Assembly (NCBI GenBank): GCA_965649825.1
Contig: OZ287705.1
Coordinates: 62,001 to 126,000, forward strand
Origin: Penicillus capitatus
Lineage: Eukaryota; Chlorophyta
DNA: 64,000 nucleotides
Direction of reading: 5' to 3'
Shown here: piece by piece, positions 22,629-34,406 of the stretch
Layout: each line of letters opens with the position of its first letter
Numbering within the stretch: position 1 is the stretch's first letter
Position numbers and translations under genes: made by a program
The notes under the pieces: model-generated
Told to the model about the DNA's origin: nothing
What the model saw: only the letters and a program-made list of their open reading frames with translations
Database searches by the model: none

Positions 22629-25140
22629 GGTGGTCCTTTTCCATTGCATCGCGAACCACGGCACTGAAGTGGACTGAATGCGGGAAAGGATGACACAGGG
22701 TGTTTTGTTGGTTGGCGTTTCTGCAGCTCGAAAAGAGTGAACTGCCGTTGTGAATCCATCGGACTTATCGAACCCACTGTCGCCGCGTCCGATCAATAAC
22801 GTAGGATTCAGTTAGCAGTGCTTCGCGAGTGACTGACATGTGCAATGATGAGTTATGCGATTCGCGTTGCTTGTCTGTCTAAAAGAACACCGCATACCCT
22901 CCAGCCGTGAAGGACGTCCAAATCTGGAACGACAGAGAGCTGCAGCCACGCGTCGCGTCATCCAGCATCCACTGCCCAGCGAATGAAGTGAAAATCACAG
23001 AGATCTGAAAGCAGGTGGAAAGGACATCTGCCCCCAGAAGGTTAAACGGCGACGATCAGATGGTCTTCGGAGGAAACGTCACTGCCAGAGAAGATTCTCA
23101 GCAGAATGAAGAGTGAGTGAGTGTTTCTCTGTTCGGCTGTTTACCTTCTGCGTGTCTTGTCATTACGGAATGCATGTTTTCCATGACTAGGAGACTCAAT
23201 GGTATAAACGAGACGAGGACATGCGTATCCTTGCACCGATTCCGCCGACGCAGATGTCTGCGTCTCTCGTACACAATACAGGTCGAAACCGTTGTGGGAG
23301 AACGAGGCAAGAAGACCAAAACGACCTGCACGCGTCTCGTCGTTAACGGCCGTCGACGAGACGCGTGCTGCAGGACATCGCCATCCGTTGATGCCATCGA
23401 ACTTCCGTCCGTACCTTAGAGGCTCCTTATCTGTCACATAAGCTTTCGGACGGATCGGCGACACATGGATGACGCGAGGTTCGGCTAGACGTTGTCCAAA
23501 CACGAGGCTTTAGACGAACGCCCCTGGACTCCCCCCTCATGACCTGTCACGAGCATCGAGGGCGACGTCTATCGGGACATGAATTCGGCGACCGGGAGGC
23601 AAGAGTGTGTCACCCACACAGATGGAGATGAAACCGACGTGTTACATGGATGCTGTCCAGGATCATGAGCTCGTCTGTCGATTCCTGTCTACAAAGAGTC
23701 ACTTCGAAACCGCAGACTGGATTGCGATGAAGACACAACTTGACAGCAAGGAGAATTTCGAGTCAGATGAGACGCATCGAAAGCGATCTGTCGTTGGGGA
23801 GACGAACAGCGTTTCTCTTCGGTCCCTCTACACCCTGCGTCGATCAGGATCGCCGTCCGAATGCAGTCGACCTGCACTGGAGCAGCGCATTGAAGACATC
23901 GCAAATGAATCGTCGGGAAACGGTACGACCAGATTTGGCCAATGCCGACAAAGATAGCTCTTTCCGTAGAGATTGTCTGGACAGCCTTGAGCGAGCATCG
24001 TTCTCCAGCTCGGCGTCTTCAAGAGACAGTGTTATCTGGTTTTCCTCGTACAGGGACGAGGATACGTCGTCGGGTGCCCACCGGAACCGCTCTCTTTGGC
24101 AGACAGTTCCCGAAAACCGATGATGCCTGCTTTGTGTTTCGTCTGTGGGCGAGACAGTTTGTCGCCGCAGAATTGAAGACGGCAGTCACCGCTGTCCGCA
24201 TACTGTCCAACCGCACGCCTCCTCGAAATCGCTCCTTCAAGACTTCTACTGGCGGCAGTACACGACAGCGCCACTCAGACAACGGTTTGAGGACGACGGC
24301 TACCCCCTTCTGCAGATATAAAATGCCATGCGGCTCTGGCTTCATCATCAGTACTGAATTCCGCCGCGGACTCCTCAAAACGGTGCGGTACTGCTTTCCT
24401 TATTCTCATGTTTAGACCTGTTCTGCTGGTTAAGTAATACTGTACTTGACTACTATTACCGCGGCACTATGGCCTACTTATTCCTTTTAGCTCTGCAAGC
24501 CTTTTATACTTTGTTCATATCTGTAGAGTATTCGCAGCCATTGTCAGTAGCTTAGCCACAGCAACAGTGACAACATTATCGATAGCTTTCCTAGTTTGTG
24601 TGATAGTACGGTCGGTCTGTTTGCTCCGTTGGTCTCACCTAATCCTGCAAAACGTGTAGAGGACTAAAGCATCCGTGCATCCACAACCACCTCCACCTCA
24701 TGCATCCTGGATTTCCCAGCACAGGTTAGTGTCCCAACCGCCACATGCGTTGTCGCTACGTTGCACGTGTAAGTGGATGTCCGTCTTTATCTAGGCAATA
24801 GCAGCAGACAAGACAGTGGACGAGGAAGAAGAGACAGATTCTCAGCCGAAGGCTCGGTGCAGCGACGGAGATGTTCCCATGAGGCATCGTCGACAACACA
24901 TACGCCAACGAGGCGGCAGAGATTGCTCGGCTCCGTGGACAGACGGCTTCGGTCATTTCGCCCGCGTCCGCTTTTTGCGTATCGACGCACGACCCGCATC
25001 TCGCGGAACGTGCTTGATACGCGAGAAACGGCGGGCGCAACCGAAACCGCAGCCACCCAAGCGATCTCTTCGGGCAGAGCGCGAGCCACTTCAGGTCGAC
25101 TTCTAACACGACCAGTGCAGCAAACTGAACGCGCTCTGTG
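22629..25140. other. Mostly non-coding stretch between family members
   Basis: Overlapping frames occur on both strands near 23,600-24,420. One plus-strand stretch at about 24,150-24,320 reads coding-like (SLLQDFYWRQYTTAPLRQRF) and ends at a CTGCAG. No complete model could be built, and a minus-strand frame over the same DNA is equally open. The 24,816-25,140 part may contain 5' exons of the next gene. Confidence 0.35.
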
Positions 25141-25280
25141 CAGAAACTGAAGAAGCTGGCGAACTTGGCGCATCCTCTACGCTAACCGACGTCGGTCCGC
25201 CCGAACGCCGAACAGAGGTGAGGCAGCATACATAACCCTTGCCTTGTTGACATGACGTCGCGGTCCAGGCGCACTCCGCG

Positions 25281-27114
25281 ATGTCCATGCGACAACCCGT
25301 CGATCCACCAGCAGTCGCCGAGTCCGCCGTCGAACTGGATCCGCTCGTCGGCGGAGCGGTCTTCGCCGAGAGGTGACGCCCGTGCATCCTACCGGCACTT
25401 TACACGGTGGATCCCTCTGCGGCCTGCAGGTACACCGTCGACGAGGAGAAGCCTCGAGGGCAATCCCACTGTCGCTACGCGACGGACCTGGTCACGTCGC
25501 AGCGCGTATTGCTGAAGTTCTACTTCGGACCTTCTCACGAATGGATGAACGCGATCCGAGTCCACCGCTTCACGCACCAGAGCAAATACGTCTGCAAGTA
25601 ATGCCTGCCCTTCGAATGCCATCCGATGCGCCTGCGTTGTCTCCCAGGCTGCTGAACGTCGTCGAAGAGGCAGACGGTCTGCCTCTCTGCCTCGTCTTGG
25701 AGAGAGGCAACTATTCGCTGGCGGATCGCCTGTCCGCCAGACATCCGAACCCCATGGAGCAGCGCGCGATCCTCTACTCGGTTTGCCGCCTTTCGTCTTC
25801 GATGCCGGTCTGCACGCTCAGTCTTATGGCGTAGGTGCTCGAGGCATTGGATAACCTTCACGGTCAGGGCATCTATCACGGAACTCTCCACCCGTCGAAC
25901 ATCATGTGGTTCTCGTCGGACTTCACCTGGAAGCTCATCGATCTGGACTACGCTTCGCGTTCCCAGGAACTGGCAGTCGTCCCTCCCCACATCACTCGCT
26001 ACGCCGCACCTGAAATGGCTCTGGCGTACCAGCAACGCAAGACGCATGTGAAGCTGAGCTACGGCGCCGACATGTGGGTCGTCGGCATCATCGCCTTCGA
26101 AATGTTCACCTGTGCGTGCACCACCATCCCCCGTCCCTGAAGTTCAACTCACGTCGCTCCTGTCTAGGCTCTCGAGTCTTCGACTCCGCCAAGCTCCGCG
26201 AGCACATACGCTCGAGACTGGCAGACCAGTCTCCTGACCAGGAAGGCGCCTCGCCTCGCTGGCTCTCCGCCGACCGCAGGGGGAGATCGGCCTTCAGCGA
26301 CGAGGAGCAGTGTCTGCTGTTCGTCCAGGCCTTCTTCCGTCTCGATCCAAGCACCAGACAGACGGCGACCGGGGCACTGGCGGACAGAATCTTCCGATCG
26401 GTGACGGATGCCTACCAACGCATCGACGTCCTCGAGTCGGTACGTCGCCAGATGATGCTGTCGTCTCCGTCACGTCGTCGGTGCTTGCAGCTGCACTCGG
26501 ATGGAAGACTGAGGCTCGGCGACGTCTGCCAGTGGCCAGAGTGGACCTGGTCGCCGATACTGAACGAGCACACAGCAGTGACGCTCCACGTCGAGTGCTT
26601 TCTCAGATCGAGCAGCGCCGCGACGCCCTTCCATCTGAGGAACGCGCAGGAAGCCTTGCGATTCTACGACGACTATCTGCCGGAGAATCCAGTTCACATC
26701 CTGCGCCGCCGGCAGGATACAAGGCTGCGCGTCTGCATAACGCCGGACGAGGAGTTGCCCTTTCCGATCGAGGGCGTCGCCTCTGTTCGCGTGGGACTGC
26801 CCGACGAGGACTTTGTGGAGTTGGAGGTGGTCCAGAATCTCCGCGGGAGGACGGTCGAAGCCATGGCGCTGCTTCAGCCCTCCAAGTTTCGCTCTCGCAG
26901 CCTGCACGTCATCTCGCCGCACTTCGGCCCCGTCGATCAGAAGTACGTAAAACTGACTGTACAGATTCGAATTTTTTTGGGTCACCCGTTTCGAAGAGAA
27001 GTCGATCTCTATCGACTCATCTACGGCAAAATCATCCGTTCCAGCAATCGCCTGCGATTTCACCGAATGGTCCGAATGTTCGAGAATCAGACAGAGTACA
27101 ACGCCTCTGCCTGA
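25281..27114 (+). CDS. Protein-kinase-like protein with degenerate active site and shared C-terminal domain (member 3)
   Basis: Six exons (25,281-25,372; 25,430-25,597; 25,648-25,780; 25,835-26,111; 26,168-26,439; 26,491-27,114) give 521 residues. An in-phase upstream exon ending at 25,217 suggests the true start lies further 5'. The N-lobe is ERYTVDEEKPRGQSHCRYAT with lysine in RVLLKFYF; the hinge is LPLCLVLERGNY. The catalytic loop is GIYHGTLHPSNIMWF, retaining the asparagine but not the aspartate, and the DFG position reads IDLDYAS, so aspartate 1 survives but the glycine does not. The C-terminal domain follows: LRFYDDYLPENPVHILRR, then LPFPIEGVASVRVGL, then QIRIFLGHPFRREVDLYRLI. It is the least degenerate member. 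Exon structure matches members 1 and 2. Confidence 0.86.
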
Positions 27115-29403
27115 TCCGCTCCCGCATAAATGCTCTCGATGAGCCTCGTTTTCATCGATCAAGGGGCCAAGAGGGAGCATCATCCATCGGTGTCCGAAGA
27201 AAGAGAGCTCGACTCAGCTTTTGCGGCACAGCGAACGGAATGCGGCGATTGTTGCCCGTTTTTGAAAAGAATAAAGCCGGAAGTGCCAAGTATTGATTTC
27301 TCATTGTTTCTCCGCAACACTAACAAGGTCATCGAAATCTGCTTGCTCTTCCCACTTCGGGGTCTGTCCGATTTTTGCCAGACGGACGAACGGATTCGAC
27401 TCGATTAGACAATCACAATCTCTTGATAGACGTAACCCCAGTGAGCACCCCATAAGTGCCAATTTGTCGCCAGGAAGTGTAGATTAATTGTGAACAATAC
27501 AGGTCCTATGAGAAGTGTTTGTTTGATTGTAACTGATCTGGAACGGAACGGAACGGAACGGACAGGAATAGAATACACCTAGAATGAAAGTGAAGTGATC
27601 TGTGATGTAAAGTGTAATCGGGATTCCGTCCACCGTCACATCTGTAAACTCTATTGCAATCTGTCGAGTGTATTTCGATTGGCAAGATTGGCTCAACGAT
27701 TGTACATTCATCTATCGTCCAAACAGACCGATGCTTTTGTCCAACAGACCGTTCGTTTCCTTCCACTTTGCTTCTGAACGCTCCTCCAAGATGGCCCTGT
27801 CTACATGCTGCGAAGCGGCGAGCGTTTTCCTCTCCGTATCGGTCTCTCCCGCGATCCCCGACTGCAAACTTTAATTGACAAGGTCACATCGGTCAGGGCA
27901 AAGGCGCCGGATGCCGAGGCGTTTTCACTCGATATCGTTCCGTCCAGCATCAACGGCGCCCTCAGCGCCGTCGTTTTTTGATCGAATACTGACGCCATCG
28001 CACCGGCTCAATTCGGTCCCACTGCTTTGGACTAACGGACAGAGATGTGTAAGAGTCGATGCATGTATCAGGGTTCAGTTGCATAGCAGTTGCTTAACGT
28101 GTTGGATCTCCCTGACTGTCTCTACTGTAAAAGTGGCCTGTATATCCTAATAGCGCTCTCATGCTGCACAAGTTCATCCGTACAACCGTCGCGAAAGAAG
28201 AAAGCAACGCAGGACAGTGGAAGAGATTCCAATAGTCTAGAAGGGGAGAGAATTCATGCGCCTTCCGTTAAAGATGCGGCGTTCGGCATCGTGCTTGTAA
28301 TTCGTTTATATATCTACAGAGTACTGGAAGTCGTTCGGGATCACACGCCACTGGATTGTTCATTTGCAGATGACGTTGCTGTCTTTCAAGGTATTGTACA
28401 TTTTAATGGCGGTCTCCAATCTTGAAGATGTCGCCGAATAGAATCTGTAGCAAATGGGATGCCCCGTCAAGCGATCACTTTCCATAAACCACTCTGTATT
28501 TATGTATTGACCCAAGGTTTTACAAGGAATCTGTCTCAAAGTGCAGTGCAGACGGAGGGCAGATAGCGAGTAAAGGGGTTTTACCGACCATCGACGGACA
28601 GAACCCTCTTCCGTCGGTTTTCGTGTTGCATTTCCGACGTCTCGTTATTATCGAGAAGCGCAGTGTTCACCACGGCAATTGCATATTCCTGTTTTCAGGA
28701 CCGACGTCGATGATTGTTTGCATGAAGTGCCTGTTTCGACTGTAAGGACCCCACTCCCGCCGGATTCATGCGGAGCGTTTTTCGCGCACGTCGGTGCTTC
28801 AGAACGAACTTGTTTTCGTTCACGGGATAGATCTTCAAGAGTCGCAAAATGATTTGCAACAAAACACGACAATGGTTGTTCTTATCGTTCGCTCTTCGTT
28901 GTCGTCCTTTTCTATGCCAGCACATCAGACGCATGGCTGATTCTCAACGACTAACTTCGTTTTCAGACCTCGGGCATTGCCGATCGCGCATCACATACTG
29001 TACTTTAATGGCTGCATAACTGTAGATCGTTCATTCTTCGCAGCTGTTCCCCATTATCCCATTTTTGGTTCATCTCACTGCAGGGCCTTAAGAAAGTCGC
29101 CGAGCTGTGACTCTGATCGTTTCGGATGCTGGCTGTAACGCAGATCTATCCATTTTTGCAACAACTGGAGAATCTCCCAGAAATCGATCGTCTTTATGAC
29201 GGCAGACGGTCTTCCGGCCAGATACAAGTGGAATCTAAATGTGTTCCTTCGAATGAACGCAGTCCTGTTCTCGACAGAGAGGTGCCTATGTATATATCAC
29301 CTGTCTATCGTCTACGCGATACTGTAACAGATATTTGACACACACCAACGATTCCCTGCATTAAAATGTCACTGTTTCGTAACATCTGCCAAAATAGAGC
29401 ATC
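27115..29403. other. Intergenic stretch with a short simple repeat
   Basis: No gene is supported. A short (GGAAC)n-type run lies at about 27,538-27,562. The rest is AT-richer, with short frames only. Confidence 0.4.
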
Positions 29404-31098
29404 TCAAATCAGCTGCAAAGCACGCAAGTGTTCTTGAATCGCTTCATTTGGTTCCACTTTCGCTTCTTTCATGTAGTTATAAACTGTTTTCGCATTTTTC
29501 GCGTCGCCTTTCCTAGCACAGTATGCCATCACCGTCTCATACGGACCTTCGGTCGGCGTAATCTCCTCATTCCTTTGCATAGCGATTCGCACAGCCTTCA
29601 GCACCTGCACGGCAGAGTCCACACGGTCATGATCCAGTGCCAGCCGGATCATAGAATCCGTCATGCTGACCGACGGCCAATAATTCTTCGAAGTAAAACC
29701 ATTCCAGCACTGAAGCGCACATTTGACATCGGATGCCTTGAGGCACATGGCAAACCATATCCTGTAGCCACGGTCCGACAATAAGATACCCGACGATCTC
29801 ATCGGGCTTACCACCTCAGATACCTTCTTCATAGCCTCTTCCTGAGAATAGGTGCCATTCTCCCACAGACGCTGAACAATCTCTAACTGCGCAGCGAAGT
29901 TCTCTCCGTTACGGCCAATGTCATCTATGTCCTTCCCAGGCAGCTTTGACAATAAACTCAATGCCGTGGTCAAATTTCCTTTTTGCTCAAAGAGGTGTAT
30001 GATGCTTCTGAATGTAATGCTGTTCGGTTTCAGCTTGAGCTCCTTCATGCGATCAAGACAGTAGGCAATACAGGTCTCAAGCTCATTGTCTGTTAACTCC
30101 ACATCTGCCAGCGTTTGAATAAGAAAATCAAAGGAGGGACGAGTGTGTGTTCTATTGTCTCTGACCGATTTCTTCAAGTAACCCAGCGCCTCATTCGACC
30201 GTCCAAGTTTACCGAACAGTTTGATCAGAGGCAAGTAGGTAAACGCGTCAGGTTTCATCTTTTTCGATTTCATCGATGACACGATGAGCTTGCATTCTTC
30301 CAAGTACATCGCGCCAGTGGCACTGTCGACGTTTTCGGCATAGACCGCTAACATGGAATTGAAGCCTCGTAAATGTTCTCCAAACTTCGTGACGAGTTCA
30401 TCAAATGTCTCTTTCGCACGATTCACGTCTTTCCCTTTGCTGCAGACACTGATCAGCGAACGATACGTCACTGGATCTGGTGGGATCTTATAGTTTTTCT
30501 GCATCTGGTGAAAAATCTCGAATGCAGCGTCAACATCGCCAGTGTTTGCATAGGCGTGGATGATGGTATTGAAAAGCAACCTGTCTGGTTTCAACCTTGA
30601 CGCCAGGATATCGTCAAAAACCCGTTTCGCCATGTCCACGTTGTTCATCCGTATACAAGCTATCATAACATCCAGATAGATCGTCCTGTCGATCAAGACA
30701 CCGAGAGACTTCATTTCCCCGAAGAGATCCAGGATGTGAGAGTAGGAGCGGAAACGTGACAGTCGTCGTATTTCACGACCGTAGCTAGCTGTGAGTTTCG
30801 GTAGACGGTATTTCTTACGCATGAAATCATCGTCCACCTCTTGATGCTCCTCTAGGGCGTCATGAAACCCACGGCGTTGCGTCACGCCTGTCCAGCAGAG
30901 CGCCGTCTTGACATCGACGCTCTTTGGCATGGGGGATGGGCATCTGCGTGAAGCAGGGTAAAAAGAACCGATCGGTGAAACGGCAGATCTGGCCGGGGGA
31001 ACGCCGTCAGTGTCTGGAAGCGTCGGAACGACGGCGACGAAACGCGAATGAAAGAGCCAACGCCCGACGCTGGCGTAGTTTCGCGCAGAGCGGCGCAT
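29404..31098 (-). CDS. Pentatricopeptide repeat (PPR) protein, probably organellar, left copy
   Basis: A single open frame encodes 564 residues. The first 30 residues (MRRSARNYASVGRWLFHSRF) are rich in Arg, Ser and aromatic residues without acids, typical of a mitochondrial or plastid presequence. From about residue 120 onward degenerate 35-residue helical repeats are visible: LLFNTIIHAYANTGDVDAAF, VTYRSLISVCSKGKDVNRA, FTYLPLIKLFGKLGRSNEAL and ITFRSIIHLFEQKGNLTTAL. By family knowledge PPR proteins bind organellar RNA. The gene faces out of the inverted duplication, and only its first ~71 codons lie in the near-identical arm. Its partner at 63,032 has the same presequence but a clearly different body. 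No intron was needed. Confidence 0.9.
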   Translation of the reverse strand: MRRSARNYASVGRWLFHSRFVAVVPTLPDTDGVPPARSAVSPIGSFYPASRRCPSPMPKSVDVKTALCWTGVTQRRGFHDALEEHQEVDDDFMRKKYRLPKLTASYGREIRRLSRFRSYSHILDLFGEMKSLGVLIDRTIYLDVMIACIRMNNVDMAKRVFDDILASRLKPDRLLFNTIIHAYANTGDVDAAFEIFHQMQKNYKIPPDPVTYRSLISVCSKGKDVNRAKETFDELVTKFGEHLRGFNSMLAVYAENVDSATGAMYLEECKLIVSSMKSKKMKPDAFTYLPLIKLFGKLGRSNEALGYLKKSVRDNRTHTRPSFDFLIQTLADVELTDNELETCIAYCLDRMKELKLKPNSITFRSIIHLFEQKGNLTTALSLLSKLPGKDIDDIGRNGENFAAQLEIVQRLWENGTYSQEEAMKKVSEVVSPMRSSGILLSDRGYRIWFAMCLKASDVKCALQCWNGFTSKNYWPSVSMTDSMIRLALDHDRVDSAVQVLKAVRIAMQRNEEITPTEGPYETVMAYCARKGDAKNAKTVYNYMKEAKVEPNEAIQEHLRALQLI

Positions 31099-31199
31099 CG
31101 TGGGCGTTTCCTACGTCCTCCGTCAGATGTGACGTACAAAGGCGAGCTGATGCTGATCATTTGTTCGATTTTCTTACTAACGTTTCTGGGTTTCTATTG

Positions 31200-31740
31200 A
31201 TGATAGGTGAAGGTGCCAAGCAACGGGTAAAAGTGCTAAAGATTCCTGACAAGAAACTGTCAAAGACGGTCGGGGCTCAGAAGGCAAAACTCGCACAGAT
31301 GGAGCTGAGAATCGAGGCGATGGAAGCCAGGCCGCGAGGAAGCAGAATACATCGCCCGCAAGCGCAACACCGAGCGCGCGAGTTCCTCTCTGAAGATGAA
31401 GATCGACGAAGCGGAGATCGCGTGCGAAGGGAGCAGACTGCAGAAGGAAGTGGACCGTTCGCGAAGGAAGGCCAAAAAGCTGAGATAGCGGCTGAACCAG
31501 CTGAACGTGGAGATGGAGGGGGCGAAGCGCACGAGCAACAACCGCGAAGGAGACCTAGAAGAGCAGAAGCAGCCCAACGGCTACCTCCAAGGAGTATTCT
31601 GTGTGAGCAGGATGTTCACATGGTGACTGGTGATGTGACAGATGTGTAACTTTAGGAAACAGCACAAGCCTACGCGAAGTCCCAGGCTCAGAACAAAGAG
31701 CTTATGAAAGGAATTGTGGCCCCACGTCGGTGGGCCGTCA
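31200..31740 (+). pseudogene. Decayed coiled-coil protein gene, left copy
   Basis: The readable frame gives heptad-rich text (KLAQMELRIEAMEA, then after a shift KRNTERASSSLKMKIDEAEI and LQKEVDRSRRKAKKLR). A TAG follows, and then NVEMEGAKRTSNNREGDLEE. A likely intron (ending ACTTTAG at about 31,655) leads to ETAQAYAKSQAQNKELMK. The look is that of a long tail coiled coil. The frame shift and stop are present in both arms, so decay predates the duplication. The right copy has a further TAG and a 9 bp deletion. Confidence 0.5.
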
Positions 31741-32050
31741 ACGACGCGGAGCTCGACGCCGCGGGAACGAGACGGATGAAACGCGCGAGCACCGTGTTGC
31801 TCACATTGCGTCATAGGCGACAGTTGACTGTCATGCGGTGCCATCGTCCGACGCGACGTTTGCATACGCCCGCAGAGACCAAGATTAAAGCAGTTCTGTC
31901 CATGCTGCAGGTTGCGGTCTTGATGGCTTCCTCTTCCCCAAGTGCCTATCGCGGCTCGTCAGCAACACCGACTTCTCCGGCTTCCGACGCTGCGAAGAGC
32001 GACCGACCGCCATCGGGCAGTCGCGCGTCGCGCGTCCCTTCACGCATTCT

Positions 32051-34089
32051 TTACTCCGTCTGTGACCCTCCGGCCGCACCCAATCGCGATTTGCACATCG
32101 GCGGATCGTCCTGTTCGAACGTCGACGACGCCACGGTGTAGCGCTGACGTCGTCCGACATTGTGCGGATTCACACTGGCGAATTCCATTTCATACGCCGT
32201 CATCTCTCTCGTCTCCACGCCACCGTCCGGTGACAGTGTCGTTCGCCTCAACCTAAGAAGAAAGTCATAGCGACAGGAAAGACACTCGAGATGATTCAGA
32301 GACCGTGGGCCCATGCCGATATCAGGTTCGTAGAGCTCGAAGCCGGACGGCTTCTGATCGGCAGTACGGCCGAACGGGTATGTCGGATAGTGGGTCGCGT
32401 CAACGATCACATGACCGTCCTCTTCGAAGGCGTTGATAAAGTGAAACGAGAAGGTCGTCTCCTCGAGCTGCCGACGAACGTCAGACAGGTCACACAACAA
32501 TGAGACGGTTGGGTAGCATGGTGTGCGTACCTGGTAGACCTTTGGTGCGGCGTCCCTCGGTACATCACCGTCGGGTGATGGACGAGGCAACAGATGAAGC
32601 TGAAACACTCGAGGTTTTCTCGTGTGTCGTCTTTTAATACAGACATCTCACTTCGTGAACGCCGCCATCTTCGAAGACGAATGCGTTTCCAGCGCCGACA
32701 CTCGGATCGAGAAGTTTCTTCATATCCATTCGCATTGGAAACTGGAGATCGAGTGTTGCGAGTGAGGCAATCGTATCGCCGGCTTTACCTTGTTGAAGAC
32801 GTAATAGTTTTCAGTGACGCCGATGGAGTGCAGGAGTGAGAGGTCGTCAAAGGAATACGTCTGTCGAGCACGAACCTTCAGATCTTCGTCAATTTCGCAG
32901 AGGCTGATATCCGTTTGCACAAATGACGAAGAGAGGGTCGGCTACAGAAAAGAACAGCTCAAAGGAAAGTTAAGCGAAATGGATTTTGACCACGTATTGT
33001 GTCATAGACAAGACAGTGACGTCACGTCGCGCATCGTATACAGCGTCGCCGACGCCGAAAACGGAATCAGCATCCAGATGACGGCAACCTAGAACGATTG
33101 GATACTTCATTAGCGCTAATGCCATGTACCAAACGAGAAGGAATCGCGAGAGCCTCATTGGAATTCTGTGGGGGAGAGAACAACTGCTTCATGCCGAGAT
33201 GCCATACAGTAGAAAAAACATCTTGCTTCGATCGCGGATCGATCGTCCTCAGTGTGTAAGGGTCGAGTACCGTCAAATAGGCACCCTGCAAAGAAAGGCG
33301 TTGCAGAACGACGGCCGCATCACGCAACAGATGACGATACTTCTTGTGGGATGAGTAGTTTGTTTCCTGCCGCAATGGGCATTCCGTTTCCCGGGTTCCT
33401 GGGAAGGAATGACGCGAAAAGCAATGTGCCGTTCTTTGGCACGGATCCGAACACGCCAGTAAACAACCGCCTGCCAGCCTCCTCTTCGATCATAGAACTG
33501 CGTTGCAAGACATGATGCGACTGAGAAGTGCCGCAGGGTCGGCCCTACTGAAGTGTCCGGACAAATCTGGACCGAAAGAAGGCCTTGCCGTCTCGAATGG
33601 CGATGCTTGCGATGATGCCATTCGCGTCGAAGAACGAACGAAACGTCTCGCCCAAGAACTCAATCTCTCCAGGGCCATTCCTATCGCCACGCGTTGGATA
33701 CGAATGGCATGAGAATCGCGTGTCCGCTACCGGAAGTAGGTGCCGCGCAGCTCTGCCGGAAGTTCGCCTTCGACGTTCTCGACCCAGTATCCCTCGGGGC
33801 ATTCTTCGACGGATATGTAAGCGGAGAAGTAGCGCCTAGAAAAGCACAGAACGGTGCGACGACGACGCGTCATTCGGCAGTACTCTATGCAGATGTTTGT
33901 TCGTGCACGCTCGTCCTCCGTTTGTTCCGCCAGAGAGGACGGCGACTGGGGACTCGGACGACTGGTGAAAGTGCATTCGGACGCTTTTGGGATGTCGGCA
34001 ATGCGCTTCGGTGCCCGATTCTTGCGAGAAAAACTGCGCGGAATGCAAAACGTGGTACCAGAGACACTAGCGAGACGAACGGATTTCAT
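32051..34089 (-). CDS. Carotenoid cleavage oxygenase-like protein (RPE65/CCD family), C-terminally truncated, left copy
   Basis: About twelve small exons can be joined. Family landmarks appear in order: ELPAELRGTYF joined to RNGPGEIEFLGETFRSFFD, then RSRFVRT, RRLFTGVFGSVPKNGT and NPGNGMPI. GAYLTVLDPYTLRTID, CRHLDADSVFGVG (first histidine region), LHSIGVTENYYVF (second), LHLLPRPSPDG, FHFINAFEEDGHVIVD (third) and MEFASVNPHNVGRRQRYTV follow. By family knowledge four histidines hold the catalytic iron; the last, near the C-terminus, has no counterpart because the frame ends 33 codons after NVG in unrelated text. The enzyme is thus probably inactive or the 3' part was lost. Exon 1 encodes a Ser/Arg-rich leader that could target an organelle. 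It faces the coiled-coil relic tail to tail. Confidence 0.78.
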
Positions 34090-34406
34090 GTTAACAGACA
34101 ACGCGAGGGAGAAAGGAATCGACTCTGATCTCAAAATAAGAACTAAAGCTTATGCGATTGGGAAATCGATGTTGAACTCCAGTCATGCTGGTGTCAGCAC
34201 ATGTGGTTCAGGCATTTCGTGCATCCATGATGCATGCCGTAGCTGATGTGACGCGTACCGCTCGAATCGATGCATCTAGTCAAACATCGCTTCAAACGAT
34301 CTTGGCACCGGCTGTGTATCGTCGTGCTGCAGTCTCTGGTCATGTTCCCTTAATTCGCGTTCATGATGACCCCGGAAACCAACGAAGTGGATGATTCGGT
34401 TCGGCG

